Assembly (NCBI RefSeq): GCF_964253035.1
Contig: NZ_CAXUQL020000001.1
Location: 2,170,001 to 2,234,000 of the forward strand
Origin: Pseudorhodoferax sp032153935
Lineage (GTDB): Bacteria > Pseudomonadota > Gammaproteobacteria > Burkholderiales > Burkholderiaceae_C
Reading direction: 5' to 3'
Length of the DNA stretch: 64,000 nt
Part shown: positions 18,538 through 27,278 of the stretch, in pieces
How positions within the stretch are numbered: the first letter of the stretch is position 1
How the letters are laid out: each line of letters begins with the position of its first letter
The notes under the pieces: model-generated
The model's database searches: none
Told to the model about the DNA's origin: nothing
What the model saw: the letters and a program-made list of their open reading frames with translations, nothing else
Program-made: the position numbers and the translations under genes

Positions 18538-19257
18538 ATGACGCGACTCTTCTGCCAAGACAACCCTGAAATCCTGACACTGGATGCGACGGTCGTCGGG
18601 ACCCGGCCCGGCGCGGTCCTCCTGTCCCGGCACGCCTTCTATCCCGGCGGCGGCGGGCAGCTCGCGGACCGGGGCGTCATCCGGTGGGCGGGGGGAGAGG
18701 CCCCGGTCACGGGGTTCTCCGAGGAAGGCGGTGCGCTCTGGATCGGCGTCGGCGGCGGCATCGAGATCGCCGGGGATGTCCAGGCCGCGGTCGACCCGGA
18801 GTTTCGCCAACGCATGCGGGAACTGCACACCGACCTGCACATCCTGAACGCGCTGGTGTTCAGGGATTTCGACGGGGCGCTGGTCACCGGCGTGCAGATG
18901 AACGAGGACGGCACGGCGCGCATCGACTTCGACCTGCCGGATGCGGACAACGACCGCCTGCGCGCCCTGGAGCCGGAACTGAACGACGTGGTCGCCCAGG
19001 ACCTCACTGTCCAGACGAGCTACCTGTCCATGAGCGCTGCCCACGCCGAGCCGGGCCTGCTGCGTTCCCGGTCGGTGACGCCGCCGCCCTCGCCGCAAGG
19101 GCTGATCCGCATCGTCGAGATCGCGGGCCTGGACCGACAGGCCTGCGGGGGGACGCACCTGGCGTCGACGGGGGCTTCGCGTCCGGTCCGGATCCTCAAG
19201 ATCGAGAACAAGGGGCGTTCCAACCGCCGGGTCCGCATCGGACTGCAGGGCCCGTGA
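18538..19257 (+). CDS. Alanyl-tRNA editing protein (AlaX-type, free-standing)
   Basis: A 239-residue free-standing homologue of the alanyl-tRNA synthetase editing domain. It has the N-terminal FYPGGGGQ motif (34-41) and the four zinc ligands His97, His101 (HTDLH), Cys203 and His207 (CGGTH). AlaX proteins hydrolyse Ser- or Gly-tRNA(Ala) in trans. AAGG lies six bases before the ATG. Unusually it opens a three-gene unit with a DMT exporter and an M20 peptidase; the first overlap is one base (TGATG). That setting suggests action on an amino acid-related compound or protection from one, rather than housekeeping proofreading. This is inference. Confidence 0.87.
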   Translation: MTRLFCQDNPEILTLDATVVGTRPGAVLLSRHAFYPGGGGQLADRGVIRWAGGEAPVTGFSEEGGALWIGVGGGIEIAGDVQAAVDPEFRQRMRELHTDLHILNALVFRDFDGALVTGVQMNEDGTARIDFDLPDADNDRLRALEPELNDVVAQDLTVQTSYLSMSAAHAEPGLLRSRSVTPPPSPQGLIRIVEIAGLDRQACGGTHLASTGASRPVRILKIENKGRSNRRVRIGLQGP

Positions 19258-20204
19258 TGCGCGCCGCGTTCCTCGCCCTGTGGGCACGCCCGGTCTGGCT
19301 CCTGTGGCTCCCGCCCGTCTTCTGGGCCGGAAACCTCGTGCTGGGCCGCGCGCTCGGACCCGTCTTCCCGCCGGTTTCCCTGGCGGTCGGCCGCTGGATC
19401 GTGGCGCTGGTGGTGTTGGCGCCGTTCGTCTGGCGCCGTGCCCTGCGTGAGCGCGAACTGCTGTCCAGGCACTGGGCGCTGGTCCTCGCCTGCGGGGCCT
19501 TCGGCATTGCCGGTTACAACGCACTCGGCTACCTGGCCCTGCGGACCGTGCCCGCCGCGAGCGTCGCGTTCCTCAATTCGACCTTGCCGCTCATGGTGCC
19601 GCTCGCGGCGGTGCTGCTCGGCGTCGAGCGCATCACCTGGAAGGCGCTGCTCGGCATCGCCATCTCGTTCGTGGGCATCGCCTGGATCGCGGCGCGCGGC
19701 GACATGGACAGCCTCGCCGCGTTGCGCTTCGACGGCGGCGAGTGGCTGGTGCTCGTGGCCGTCGCCAACTACGCCATCTACTCCGTGCTGCTGCGGCGCA
19801 AGCCTGCCGGGATCAGCCCGCTGGTGTTCCTGGCGGCCACCATGGCGGCGGGCCTGCTGGTGCTGGCGCCGTTCTGGGCCATCGAACTGGCACGCGGTGC
19901 GCGCATCCCGACGGACCCGGCATCGGTCGGGGCCGTGCTCTACATCGGTGTCTTCGCATCGCTGTTCGCCTTCATCCTCTGGGGCCGCTGCGTCGCGACG
20001 CTCGGCCCGACGGTGACGGGTGTCTCGTTCCACCTCGTGGCGCTGTTCACCGCGCTGCTGGCCTTCGTCGTGCTCGGAGAGCCCGTGCGGCCCTTCCATG
20101 CCGCGGGCTTCGCGCTCATTTTGCTCGGCTTCGTCGTCACGACCTTCCAGCCCGCGGGCCGCGCATCCGCGCCCGCGCTGCCCCCGGTGGCACGGCGGCA
20201 TTGA
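19257..20204 (+). CDS. DMT-superfamily (EamA) transporter
   Basis: A 315-residue membrane protein with ten hydrophobic segments in two EamA repeats (about residues 15-145 and 160-300). Family features include FWAGNLVLGRAL in the first helix, LNSTLPLMVPLAAVLLG after helix four, and VSFHLVALFTALLAFVVLGE in the second repeat. EamA proteins export amino acids and other metabolites. The start overlaps the AlaX stop by one base, and the M20 peptidase begins six bases after its stop. In this unit it probably exports an amino acid or derivative. Confidence 0.88.
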   Translation: MRAAFLALWARPVWLLWLPPVFWAGNLVLGRALGPVFPPVSLAVGRWIVALVVLAPFVWRRALRERELLSRHWALVLACGAFGIAGYNALGYLALRTVPAASVAFLNSTLPLMVPLAAVLLGVERITWKALLGIAISFVGIAWIAARGDMDSLAALRFDGGEWLVLVAVANYAIYSVLLRRKPAGISPLVFLAATMAAGLLVLAPFWAIELARGARIPTDPASVGAVLYIGVFASLFAFILWGRCVATLGPTVTGVSFHLVALFTALLAFVVLGEPVRPFHAAGFALILLGFVVTTFQPAGRASAPALPPVARRH

Positions 20205-20209
20205 CGGCC

Positions 20210-21325
20210 ATGGACACGGTCGGAATCCTGCGCACGCTGGTCGCTTTCGACACGACATCCCATCGGTCCAATCTGGATCTCATCCATTGGATGGCCGCAC
20301 ACCTCGATGGGCACGGGGCGAAGGTGCGGCTGATCCACAGCGACGACGGCGCCAAGGCCAACCTGTTCGCCACGGTCGGCTCGGACGCGGCGGGTGGCGT
20401 GGTCCTGTCCGGACATACCGACGTGGTCCCTGTCGCCGACCAGGTCTGGGGTTCCGACCCCTTCGCGCTGGTCGAGCGCGATGGTCGGCTCACCGGGCGC
20501 GGGACGGCCGACATGAAGGGGTTCATCGCGGCCTGTCTGGCCGCCGTGCCGCACTGGTGCCGCCAGGATCTGCGCCGCCCGATCCATCTGGCGTTCTCCT
20601 ACGACGAGGAAATCGGCTGCCTCGGTGTTCCGCGCCTGATCGCCGACCTGCAGGCGCACGCCCGGCCACCCGCCCTGGCCATCATCGGCGAGCCGACCGA
20701 GATGCGCATCGGACTGGCCCATCGGGGCTTCTATGGCCACCGGACCACATTCCGGGGCCGCCCGGCGCATTCCAGCCATCCCGCGTCGGGGGTCAGTGCC
20801 ATCGAGCCGGCGACGCGGCTGGTCGCGGCGTTGGCAAGGTTCGGGCGTGCGCTGTCCACGCGGGGTGATCGCACCACCTTCAACGTGGGCTGCATCCGTG
20901 GCGGAACGGCCATCAACATCGTGCCCGGGTGCTGTGAAGTGCTGTGGGAGTTCCGCCCACCGGACGAAGCCAGCGCCGCGGCAGTGAAGGCCGAGGTCGA
21001 CAGGCTGCTGGCGGTGCTCTCGCCGGGCGTGGACATCGAGATGGCGCAGATCGCCGGCGTGCCCGCGCTCGCGGCGCATGCCGACGGGGCGGCGGTGGCC
21101 ATCGCCAGGACCTGCGGCGCGCGCTGGCCGCCCGGCGAGCTTGCGTTCGGCACCGAGGCAGGCTTCTTCGCGCAGGCCGGAATCCCTTCGCTGGTGTGCG
21201 GTCCGGGCTCCATCGCGCAGGCGCACCAGCCGGACGAATGGATCGCGGCCAGCGAACTCGGGGCTGCCGACCGGTTTCTGGCGGGCATCGGGACTTGGGC
21301 TGCGGCTGCCGCAGTGCCCGGGTGA
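20210..21325 (+). CDS. M20-family metallopeptidase (ArgE/DapE-like deacylase)
   Basis: A 371-residue zinc peptidase of the acetylornithine deacetylase type. Visible metal-site motifs are SGHTDVVP, GRGTADMKG, the catalytic YDEEIGC and GEPTEMR, plus HQPDEW near the C-terminus; the dimerisation domain with the conserved HSSHP and NVGCIRGGTAINIVP lies between. The family removes an acyl or amino acid group from an N-acyl amino acid. Full length. Its place at the end of the AlaX-exporter unit suggests all three handle one amino acid derivative. The actual substrate cannot be read from the sequence, and there is no arginine-biosynthesis context. Confidence 0.86.
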   Translation: MDTVGILRTLVAFDTTSHRSNLDLIHWMAAHLDGHGAKVRLIHSDDGAKANLFATVGSDAAGGVVLSGHTDVVPVADQVWGSDPFALVERDGRLTGRGTADMKGFIAACLAAVPHWCRQDLRRPIHLAFSYDEEIGCLGVPRLIADLQAHARPPALAIIGEPTEMRIGLAHRGFYGHRTTFRGRPAHSSHPASGVSAIEPATRLVAALARFGRALSTRGDRTTFNVGCIRGGTAINIVPGCCEVLWEFRPPDEASAAAVKAEVDRLLAVLSPGVDIEMAQIAGVPALAAHADGAAVAIARTCGARWPPGELAFGTEAGFFAQAGIPSLVCGPGSIAQAHQPDEWIAASELGAADRFLAGIGTWAAAAAVPG

Positions 21326-21349
21326 GTGCTGCGCGGGCCTGGCGGGGCT

Positions 21350-24300
21350 TCAGCCGATGGTCATCAGCGAGGCATTGCCGCCGGCGGCCGCGGTGTTGGT
21401 GCTGACGGCGCGCTCCACGACCAGCCGCTCCAGCGCGTAGCGGGCACGGCCGCTGGCGATCTCGTCGCTGGCCAGGCCCTGCACCGACAGGATGGGGCCG
21501 TCGCGCTGCGCCAGCTGGCGGTTCAGCGCGCGCAGCGCGTCGGGGTCGCCTTCGAACAGCGCGGCGTGGATGTCGGCGGCCAGGGCCTGGTCCGCCGCCA
21601 GCACGCGCGCCTGGGCGCGCTCGGCCTCGGGCAGTGCCGCGAGCTGCGCGCGGGCGGCCGGCGTGTCGGTCCACAGCACGCGGTTGCCAGTGGCGCGCGC
21701 GGCCTCCCACTGGGCCTGCGCACCGGCCGGCGTGGCCGCCACGCAGAGCACCGTGCCGCGCGGCGCCAGGCTGTACAGGTTGCGCTCGCCGGTCGGGCCC
21801 GGCAGCACCGTGGGCTCGTCCAGGCGCAGCGCGGGGCGTGGCCCGGCGCTCAGCAGCCGGTGCAGGTAGAGCGGGCCGCCGGCCTTGGGGCCGGTGCCCG
21901 ACAGGCCTTCGCCGCCGAAGGGCTGCACCCCGACCACGGCGCCCACCACGTTGCGGTTCACGTAGACGTTGCCGGCGTGGATGCGCGCCGTCACCTGGGC
22001 GATGGTCTCGTCGATGCGCGTGTGCAGGCCGAAGGTCAGGCCGTAGCCCGTGGCGTTGATGGCGTCGATGAGCTGGGGCAGGGCCTCGCGCCGCCAGCGC
22101 AGCACGTGCAGCACGGGGCCGAAGACCTCGCGCTCGAGCCGCGCCGGGCTGTCGATCTCGACCAGGGTCGGCGCCACGAAGCTGCCCTGCGCGCAGGCGG
22201 CCGGCAGCGCCAGCCGCTCCACGCGGCAGCCGGCCGCGGCCATGGCCGCCACATGCTGCTCGATGGCCTCGCGCGCGGCCTCGTCGATGACCGGGCCCAC
22301 GTCGGTTTCCAGCCGGTCCGGGTTGCCCACGGCCAGCTCGTGCAGCGCGCCGCGCAGCATGGCCAGCATGCGGCCGGCCACGTCCTCCTGCAGGCACAGC
22401 AGGCGCAGCGCCGAGCAGCGCTGGCCGGCCGAGTCGTAGGCCGACTGCAGCACGTCCAGCACCACCTGCTCGGGCAGGGCGGAGGAGTCGACCACCATGG
22501 CGTTCTGGCCGCCGGTCTCGGCGATCAGCGGGATGGTGCGGCCGTGGTCGTCCAGGCGCTCGGCCAGCTGGCGCGCGATCCCGCGGGCCACCTCGGTGGA
22601 GCCCGTGAACACCACGCCGCGCACGCGGGCGTCGGCCACCAGGCGCGCACCCACGGTCTCGCCAGCGCCGGGCAGCAGCTGCAGCGCGCCGAGCGGCACG
22701 CCGGCGGCGTGCAGGATCTCGACCGCGCAGGCCGCGACCAGCGGCGTCTGCTCGGCCGGCTTGGCCAGCACCACGTTGCCGGCCGCCAGCGCCGCGGCCA
22801 GCTGGCCCGTGAAGATGGCCAGCGGGAAGTTCCAGGGGCTGATGCACAGCACGGGGCCCAACGGCAAGGACAGCAGCTCGGGGTCGGCGGCCAGCTCGGC
22901 GCGGGCCTGGGCCGCGTAGTAGCGCAGGAAGTCCACCGCCTCGCGCACCTCGGCGATGGCGTTGGGCAGGGTCTTGCCCGCCTCGCGCACGATCAGGCCC
23001 AGCAGCTGCTGCATCTGCGCTTCCAGCGCATCGGCGGCACGCTCCAGGCAGCGCGCGCGTTCGGCCGGCGGGGTGGACTGCCAGATCGGCGCGGCATCCT
23101 GTGCGGCCGCCAGCGCGGCGTCGACCTGGGCCTCGCTGGCGTCGAGCACCTGGCCAACCACGTCGCGCCGATCGGCCGGGTTGCGCACGGGCTGGGCGCG
23201 CCCGGCCTCCCAGTCGCAACCGGTTGGGCCGGCCCGCCAGGCCCGGCCGGTGCTGCCCAGCAGCGCGGTGGCCAGCGAGGCCAGGCGCTGCTCGTTGGAC
23301 AGGTCCAGCCCGGCGGAGTTGGCACGGCCTTGGAACAGGTCGCGCGGCAGCGGGATGCGCTCGTGCGGCGCACCCAGCGGCTGGGCGCGCTCGGCCGCGG
23401 CCACCGGGTCGGCGACCAGCGCGTCCACGGGCACGCGCGGGTCGGCGATCTGGTTCACGAAGGAGGTGTTGGCGCCGTTCTCCAGCAGGCGGCGCACCAG
23501 GTAGGCCAGCAGCGTCTCGTGCGTGCCGACCGGCGCGTAGATGCGGCAGGGCCGCGCCAGCTTGCCGTCGGCCACGGCGCCCACCACCTCCTCGTAGAGC
23601 GGCTCGCCCATGCCGTGCAGGCACTGGAACTCGTACTGGCCGGGGTAGTAGTTGTTGCCGGCCATCTGGTAGATGGCGGCCAGCGTGTAGGCGTTGTGGG
23701 TGGCGAACTGGGGGTAGATGGCCTGGGGCTGGGCCAGCAGCTTGCGCGCGCAGGCCAGGTAGGAGATGTCGGTGTGCAGCTTGCGCGTGAAGACTGGGTA
23801 GTCCTCCAGCCCGTCGACCTGGGCGCGCTTGATCTCGCTGTCCCAGTAGGCGCCCTTGACCAGCCGCACCATCAGGCGCCGGCCGCTGCGCTGGGCCAGC
23901 TCGACCAGGTGGTCGATCACGAAGGGGCAGCGCTTCTGGTAGGCCTGCACCACGAAGCCGATGCCGTCCCAGCCCTGCAGCTCGGTATCGAAGCACAGGG
24001 CTTCGAGCAGGTCCAGCGACAGCTCCAGCCGGTCGGCCTCCTCGGCGTCGATGTTCAGGCCGATGTCGTAGCGGCGCGCCAGCAGCGCCAGTTCGCGCAC
24101 GCGCGGCAGCAGCTCGCCCATCACGCGCGCGTGCTGGGCACGGGCGTAGCGCGGGTGCAGCGCCGACAGCTTGACCGAGATGCCCGGGCCCTCGTAGATC
24201 CCGCGGCCCGCGCTGGCGCGGCCGATGGCGTGGATGGCCTGCTCGTACAGCCCCAGGTAGCGCGCGGCATCCTCGGCCGTGGTGGCGGCCTCGCCCAGCA

Positions 24301-25165
24301 TGTCGTAGGAGTAGCGAAAGCCCCTGGCCTCCAGCTTGCGCGCATTGGCCAGCGCCGCGGAGATGGTCTCGCCCGTCACGAACTGCTCGCCCATCACGCG
24401 CATGGCGGTGTCCACGCCCTTGCGGATCAGCGGCTCGCCGCCCTTGCCGATCAGCCGCGACAGCGCGGACGACAGCGTTTTCTCGCTGCTGGTGCCGACC
24501 AGCTTGCCCGTCAGCAGCAGGCCCCAGGTGGCGGCGTTGACGAACAGCGAGGGCGAGTGGCCCACGTGCGACTGCCAGTCGCCCTGGCTGATCTTGTCGC
24601 GGATCAGCGCGTCGCGCGTGGCCCGGTCGGGAATGCGCAGCAGCGCCTCGGCCATGCACATCAGCGCCACGCCCTCCTGGCTGGACAGCGAGAACTCCTG
24701 CAGCAGGCCCTCCACACCGCCGCCGGTGCCGCGCGCGCGCAGCGCGGTCACGAGCTTGCGCGCCAGTGCCTCGGCCTTGGTGGTGGCTGCGGCGGATTGC
24801 CGGGCCTGGCCCAGCAGCAGCGGCAGGCATTCGGGTTCGGGGCGGCGGTAGGCAGCTGTGATGGCGGCGCGCCGTACCGACTGCGGTGCCACCCCCTGGG
24901 CAAACGCCAGGAACGGTTGCACCGTCGTGGTGTCGTTGAAGTGCTCGGTTGCACCTTCAAGAAGCGCGAACCCGTCCATGGGGGTGCCCAGCTCCCCCGC
25001 GCCGACCGGCTGGCCGGGCACGACGCCGCCCTCGACCTTCTCGATCGCGCTCAGCACGGCCTGTTTGATGAACCAGTGCGGAGTGCGCCCCACCGCCTCT
25101 GCTGCGGACTTCAGCCGGCTTCGGAACACTTCATCCACCTTGATGCCCAATGTCGTCAAACTCAT
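21350..25165 (-). CDS. putA: Trifunctional PutA: transcriptional repressor, proline dehydrogenase, L-glutamate gamma-semialdehyde dehydrogenase
   Basis: A 1271-residue protein that oxidises proline to glutamate in two steps with channelling. The first 45 residues form a ribbon-helix-helix DNA-binding domain (LGIKVDEVFRSRLKSAAEAV). A PRODH barrel follows (RLVKGAYWDSEIKRAQ near residue 440), then the aldehyde dehydrogenase domain with FTSG-like VFTGSTEVARG, ETGGQNAM and the Cys motif SAGQRCSALR. The C-terminal domain contains a further NAD-fold-like region. The ATG at 25165 gives the RHH start; an in-frame ATG 29 codons upstream would read through the operator region. Proteins with this domain repress putA when proline is absent; operator words are in place (separate entries). 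Confidence 0.95.
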   Translation of the reverse strand: MSLTTLGIKVDEVFRSRLKSAAEAVGRTPHWFIKQAVLSAIEKVEGGVVPGQPVGAGELGTPMDGFALLEGATEHFNDTTTVQPFLAFAQGVAPQSVRRAAITAAYRRPEPECLPLLLGQARQSAAATTKAEALARKLVTALRARGTGGGVEGLLQEFSLSSQEGVALMCMAEALLRIPDRATRDALIRDKISQGDWQSHVGHSPSLFVNAATWGLLLTGKLVGTSSEKTLSSALSRLIGKGGEPLIRKGVDTAMRVMGEQFVTGETISAALANARKLEARGFRYSYDMLGEAATTAEDAARYLGLYEQAIHAIGRASAGRGIYEGPGISVKLSALHPRYARAQHARVMGELLPRVRELALLARRYDIGLNIDAEEADRLELSLDLLEALCFDTELQGWDGIGFVVQAYQKRCPFVIDHLVELAQRSGRRLMVRLVKGAYWDSEIKRAQVDGLEDYPVFTRKLHTDISYLACARKLLAQPQAIYPQFATHNAYTLAAIYQMAGNNYYPGQYEFQCLHGMGEPLYEEVVGAVADGKLARPCRIYAPVGTHETLLAYLVRRLLENGANTSFVNQIADPRVPVDALVADPVAAAERAQPLGAPHERIPLPRDLFQGRANSAGLDLSNEQRLASLATALLGSTGRAWRAGPTGCDWEAGRAQPVRNPADRRDVVGQVLDASEAQVDAALAAAQDAAPIWQSTPPAERARCLERAADALEAQMQQLLGLIVREAGKTLPNAIAEVREAVDFLRYYAAQARAELAADPELLSLPLGPVLCISPWNFPLAIFTGQLAAALAAGNVVLAKPAEQTPLVAACAVEILHAAGVPLGALQLLPGAGETVGARLVADARVRGVVFTGSTEVARGIARQLAERLDDHGRTIPLIAETGGQNAMVVDSSALPEQVVLDVLQSAYDSAGQRCSALRLLCLQEDVAGRMLAMLRGALHELAVGNPDRLETDVGPVIDEAAREAIEQHVAAMAAAGCRVERLALPAACAQGSFVAPTLVEIDSPARLEREVFGPVLHVLRWRREALPQLIDAINATGYGLTFGLHTRIDETIAQVTARIHAGNVYVNRNVVGAVVGVQPFGGEGLSGTGPKAGGPLYLHRLLSAGPRPALRLDEPTVLPGPTGERNLYSLAPRGTVLCVAATPAGAQAQWEAARATGNRVLWTDTPAARAQLAALPEAERAQARVLAADQALAADIHAALFEGDPDALRALNRQLAQRDGPILSVQGLASDEIASGRARYALERLVVERAVSTNTAAAGGNASLMTIG
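24915..24923. promoter_or_regulatory. Intragenic PutA operator word GGTTGCACC
   Basis: This 9-bp word contains GTTGCA, the core recognised by the RHH domain of E. coli PutA. It lies within the putA coding region about 250 bp downstream of its start, encoding parts of Thr-Val-Gln-Pro in reverse. The same word occurs again 32 bp away in the same orientation but in a different reading frame, so protein repetition does not explain it. Confidence 0.45.
24947..24955. promoter_or_regulatory. Intragenic PutA operator word GGTTGCACC, second copy
   Basis: Second intragenic copy, 32 bp (about three helical turns) from the one at 24915 and in the same orientation. It is encoded by Glu-Gly-Ala-Thr in putA, a different frame from the first. 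Together with the inverted pair upstream of the gene it could allow looping repression. Confidence 0.45.
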
Positions 25166-25194
25166 CTTGCGCCTGCATGCACGTGCGGACACGT

Positions 25195-25227
25195 AGGTTG
25201 CACCCGTTGAAATGGAAGGTGCAACCT
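25195..25227. promoter_or_regulatory. putA operator: inverted GTTGCA pair
   Basis: AGGTTGCACC (25195-25204) and its perfect reverse complement GGTGCAACCT (25218-25227) form a 10-bp-arm inverted repeat with a 13-bp spacer, ending about 30 bp upstream of the putA ATG. Each arm contains GTTGCA, the known operator core of PutA in enterobacteria. This is the likely autoregulatory site and would overlap the putA promoter. Confidence 0.7.
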
Positions 25228-25357
25228 TATTGCAGGCCGCGTGCCAGGACATCCGGGTTGCCCCGGATGGTCAAGCTTTTATTTGCTGTTTCGGAAACAG
25301 CGTGTTGCTCCGTGGAGGATTTATCTGCAGGCGCCCGCGGCCTACAGTCCTTCCATC

Positions 25358-25501
25358 ATGAAAAACACCCTCGTCCTCACGTTCGCCATCCTCGGAACCG
25401 CCGCCAACATCGCCTGGGCGGGCAGCCAGCCCTCCATTCCCGCGCCGCCGGCCCACCCGCCGCTGCAGTGCGCCTGCGTGAGCGGCAACCCGGCCGCCTG
25501 A
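25358..25501 (+). CDS. Possible small secreted Pro-rich peptide (47 aa)
   Basis: An ATG at 25358 opens a 47-residue reading frame that begins with a convincing signal peptide (MKNTLVLTFAILGTAANIAWA, given here by its pattern of Lys, a 14-residue hydrophobic core and AWA cleavage site). The mature part would be about 26 residues, rich in Pro and Ala with a Cys-Ala-Cys pair. It lies between putA (divergent) and the DedA gene, 50 bp ahead of the latter. No good Shine-Dalgarno sequence is seen, and I do not recognise a family. It could be a real small exported protein or chance. Confidence 0.42.
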   Translation: MKNTLVLTFAILGTAANIAWAGSQPSIPAPPAHPPLQCACVSGNPAA

Positions 25502-25551
25502 GGCCCTTTCTTCCCTTTTTCCTTTCTCTTCAGCCCCACGGAGTCCGCCCC

Positions 25552-26184
25552 ATGCAAGCCTTGTCGTCACTGATGGTCGAGTACGGGCTGGCGCTCGTCT
25601 TCGCCGTGACGCTGGCCGCGCGGGCCGGGGTTCCGCTGCCGGCGGCGCCCCTGCTGGTGGTGGCGGGCGGCGTGGCCGTGACGGCGCCCGGCGGGCTGCT
25701 GGCGCTGTGGCTCCCGGCGCTGGCCGTGGCCACGGTCGCCAACGTGCTCGGCGACGGGCTGTGGTACCTGGCGGGCCGGCGCTACGGCCACCGCATCATG
25801 GGCTGGCTGTGCCGCTTCTCGCTGTCGCCCGACTCCTGCGTGGTCGGCAGCGAGACGCTCATGGCCCGCCACGGCGGCAGTGCGCTGCTGGCCGCGAAGT
25901 TCGTGCCGGGCGTGTCGGTCCTCGCTGCACCCATGGCCGGTGCATCTGGCATGTCCCCGGGCCGTTTCCTGCGCAACGACGCGCTGGCCAGCGCGCTCTG
26001 GTCGGCGCTGTATCTGGCGCTGGGCGCGGTGTTCAGCCGCCAGCTCGGCACGCTGCTGGACGGGCTGGCCGCTGCCGGCATGGCGCTGGCCGCCCTGGCG
26101 GCGCTGGGCCTGGCGGGCTTTGGCGCCTGGCGCTGGTGGCACCGGCATGGCGATCAAGACGTCGAGGGCGTCGGCGCCGCCTGA
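25552..26184 (+). CDS. DedA-family membrane protein
   Basis: A 210-residue membrane protein of the DedA/SNARE-associated (VTT) family. It has four to five hydrophobic segments and the family core: GDGLWYLAGRRYG followed by AAKFVPGVSVLAAPMAG, in which an Arg/Lys-Phe-x-PG-x pattern is diagnostic, and a GALWS-like ALASALWSALYLALG helix. DedA proteins are thought to be flippases for undecaprenyl phosphate or phospholipids and support membrane homeostasis. The C-terminus ends in a short charged tail. It is convergent with the AraC gene that follows. Confidence 0.85.
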   Translation: MQALSSLMVEYGLALVFAVTLAARAGVPLPAAPLLVVAGGVAVTAPGGLLALWLPALAVATVANVLGDGLWYLAGRRYGHRIMGWLCRFSLSPDSCVVGSETLMARHGGSALLAAKFVPGVSVLAAPMAGASGMSPGRFLRNDALASALWSALYLALGAVFSRQLGTLLDGLAAAGMALAALAALGLAGFGAWRWWHRHGDQDVEGVGAA

Positions 26185-26263
26185 CCCGGCGGGCCGCAGG
26201 CGCAGGCCGCCTCCCGGGCGCGGAACGCAAGACCTGCGTGTGCCTCGGTGAAAAAACGGCTTG

Positions 26264-27196
26264 TCAGGGGACCCGTGTGAACGGGAACGATGCGTCCACA
26301 GTGTCCCGGTGGGCGACGTTGCAGCGTTCGCGCCGCCAGGCACCCGGCGTCGCGCCCGTGGCCTGCGCGAACACCCTGGTGAAGTGGCTCTGGTCGGCAA
26401 AGCCGCACTCCGCGGCGATCTCCGCCAACGGCATCCGGGTGGTGGCCAGCAGGCCCTGCGCCTTCTCGACACGCTGGGCCTGCAGCCACTGGTGCGGCGT
26501 CTTGCCCGTGCTGGCGCGGAAGGCCCGGATGAAGTGGCTGCGCGACAACTGGCAGGCATCGGCGATGTCGCTCACCGACAGGTCGTCCTGCAGGCGGCTG
26601 TGCAGCAGTTCCTTGGCGCGGCGCTCGTGCACGCGCGAGAGGCCCTGGCGCCTGGCGTGGGCCGGTGCGGTGGCGCCGCCGTACTGTTCGAGCAGGTGTG
26701 TGCCGATCACCGTGGCCATCTGGTCCACGAACAGGCCGCTGGCTTCGGCAGGCCGTGCCAGCGCGGGCAGCAGGGCGCGCGCCAGATGGGCCAGCACCGG
26801 GTCCTGCAGGCCGGTCACGCATTCCAGGCCCGTCACGCGGCGGCCGAGCCGCTCGTCGGTGGCGCGCGCGAAGAAGCTGGGCGCCATCTCCAGCAGCACG
26901 AAGTCGAAGGCACCGAGCATGTCGGCGCGGTAGTCGTCGGCGAAATTGCGCACGTAGACCGCGCTGGTCTCGAAGCCATGCGTCGAGGCGTGGTGGGGGT
27001 GGAAGATGCGCCGGCTGTGCCCCGGCTTCAGCGAGATGCCGACCAGGTAGCCGCGGTCGCTGGCCGGCGTGGCGACCTGGCCCAGCGCGGCATCCGCCGT
27101 GCGCTTGCGGTACAGGCGCATGCCGGCGCAGGCCAGCTCCTGGTCGTGGTGCAGCTTGCCGGCCATGCAGCCCAGCGAATCGGTGACGGCCGCCAT
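26264..27196 (-). CDS. AraC-family transcriptional regulator
   Basis: A 310-residue regulator with an N-terminal sensor region (residues 1-200, no strong motif) and a C-terminal pair of HTH motifs: DLSVSDIADACQLSRSHFIRAFRASTGKTP and MPLAEIAAECGFADQSHFTRVFAQATGATPGAW, each shown here in part. The ATG at 27196 follows AGGAGCGCCG; an upstream in-frame ATG at 27232 is less likely. It is on the same strand as, and 82 bp downstream of, the SLAC1 gene, so it may be transcribed with that cluster or alone. No ligand can be proposed. Confidence 0.86.
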   Translation of the reverse strand: MAAVTDSLGCMAGKLHHDQELACAGMRLYRKRTADAALGQVATPASDRGYLVGISLKPGHSRRIFHPHHASTHGFETSAVYVRNFADDYRADMLGAFDFVLLEMAPSFFARATDERLGRRVTGLECVTGLQDPVLAHLARALLPALARPAEASGLFVDQMATVIGTHLLEQYGGATAPAHARRQGLSRVHERRAKELLHSRLQDDLSVSDIADACQLSRSHFIRAFRASTGKTPHQWLQAQRVEKAQGLLATTRMPLAEIAAECGFADQSHFTRVFAQATGATPGAWRRERCNVAHRDTVDASFPFTRVP

Positions 27197-27278
27197 CGGC
27201 GCTCCTGCGTGGAAAGGGGCGCACGTTAACACCGGGACGCGACACCTCGGCCAGCGGCCGGCGGCGCACGGAACGCCG

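Noticed and set aside
21326..25210. A 1294-residue open frame antisense to putA
   Set aside because: It is the high-GC mirror of the putA reading frame with low-complexity His/Arg/Gln-rich composition; putA has full domain support on the other strand.
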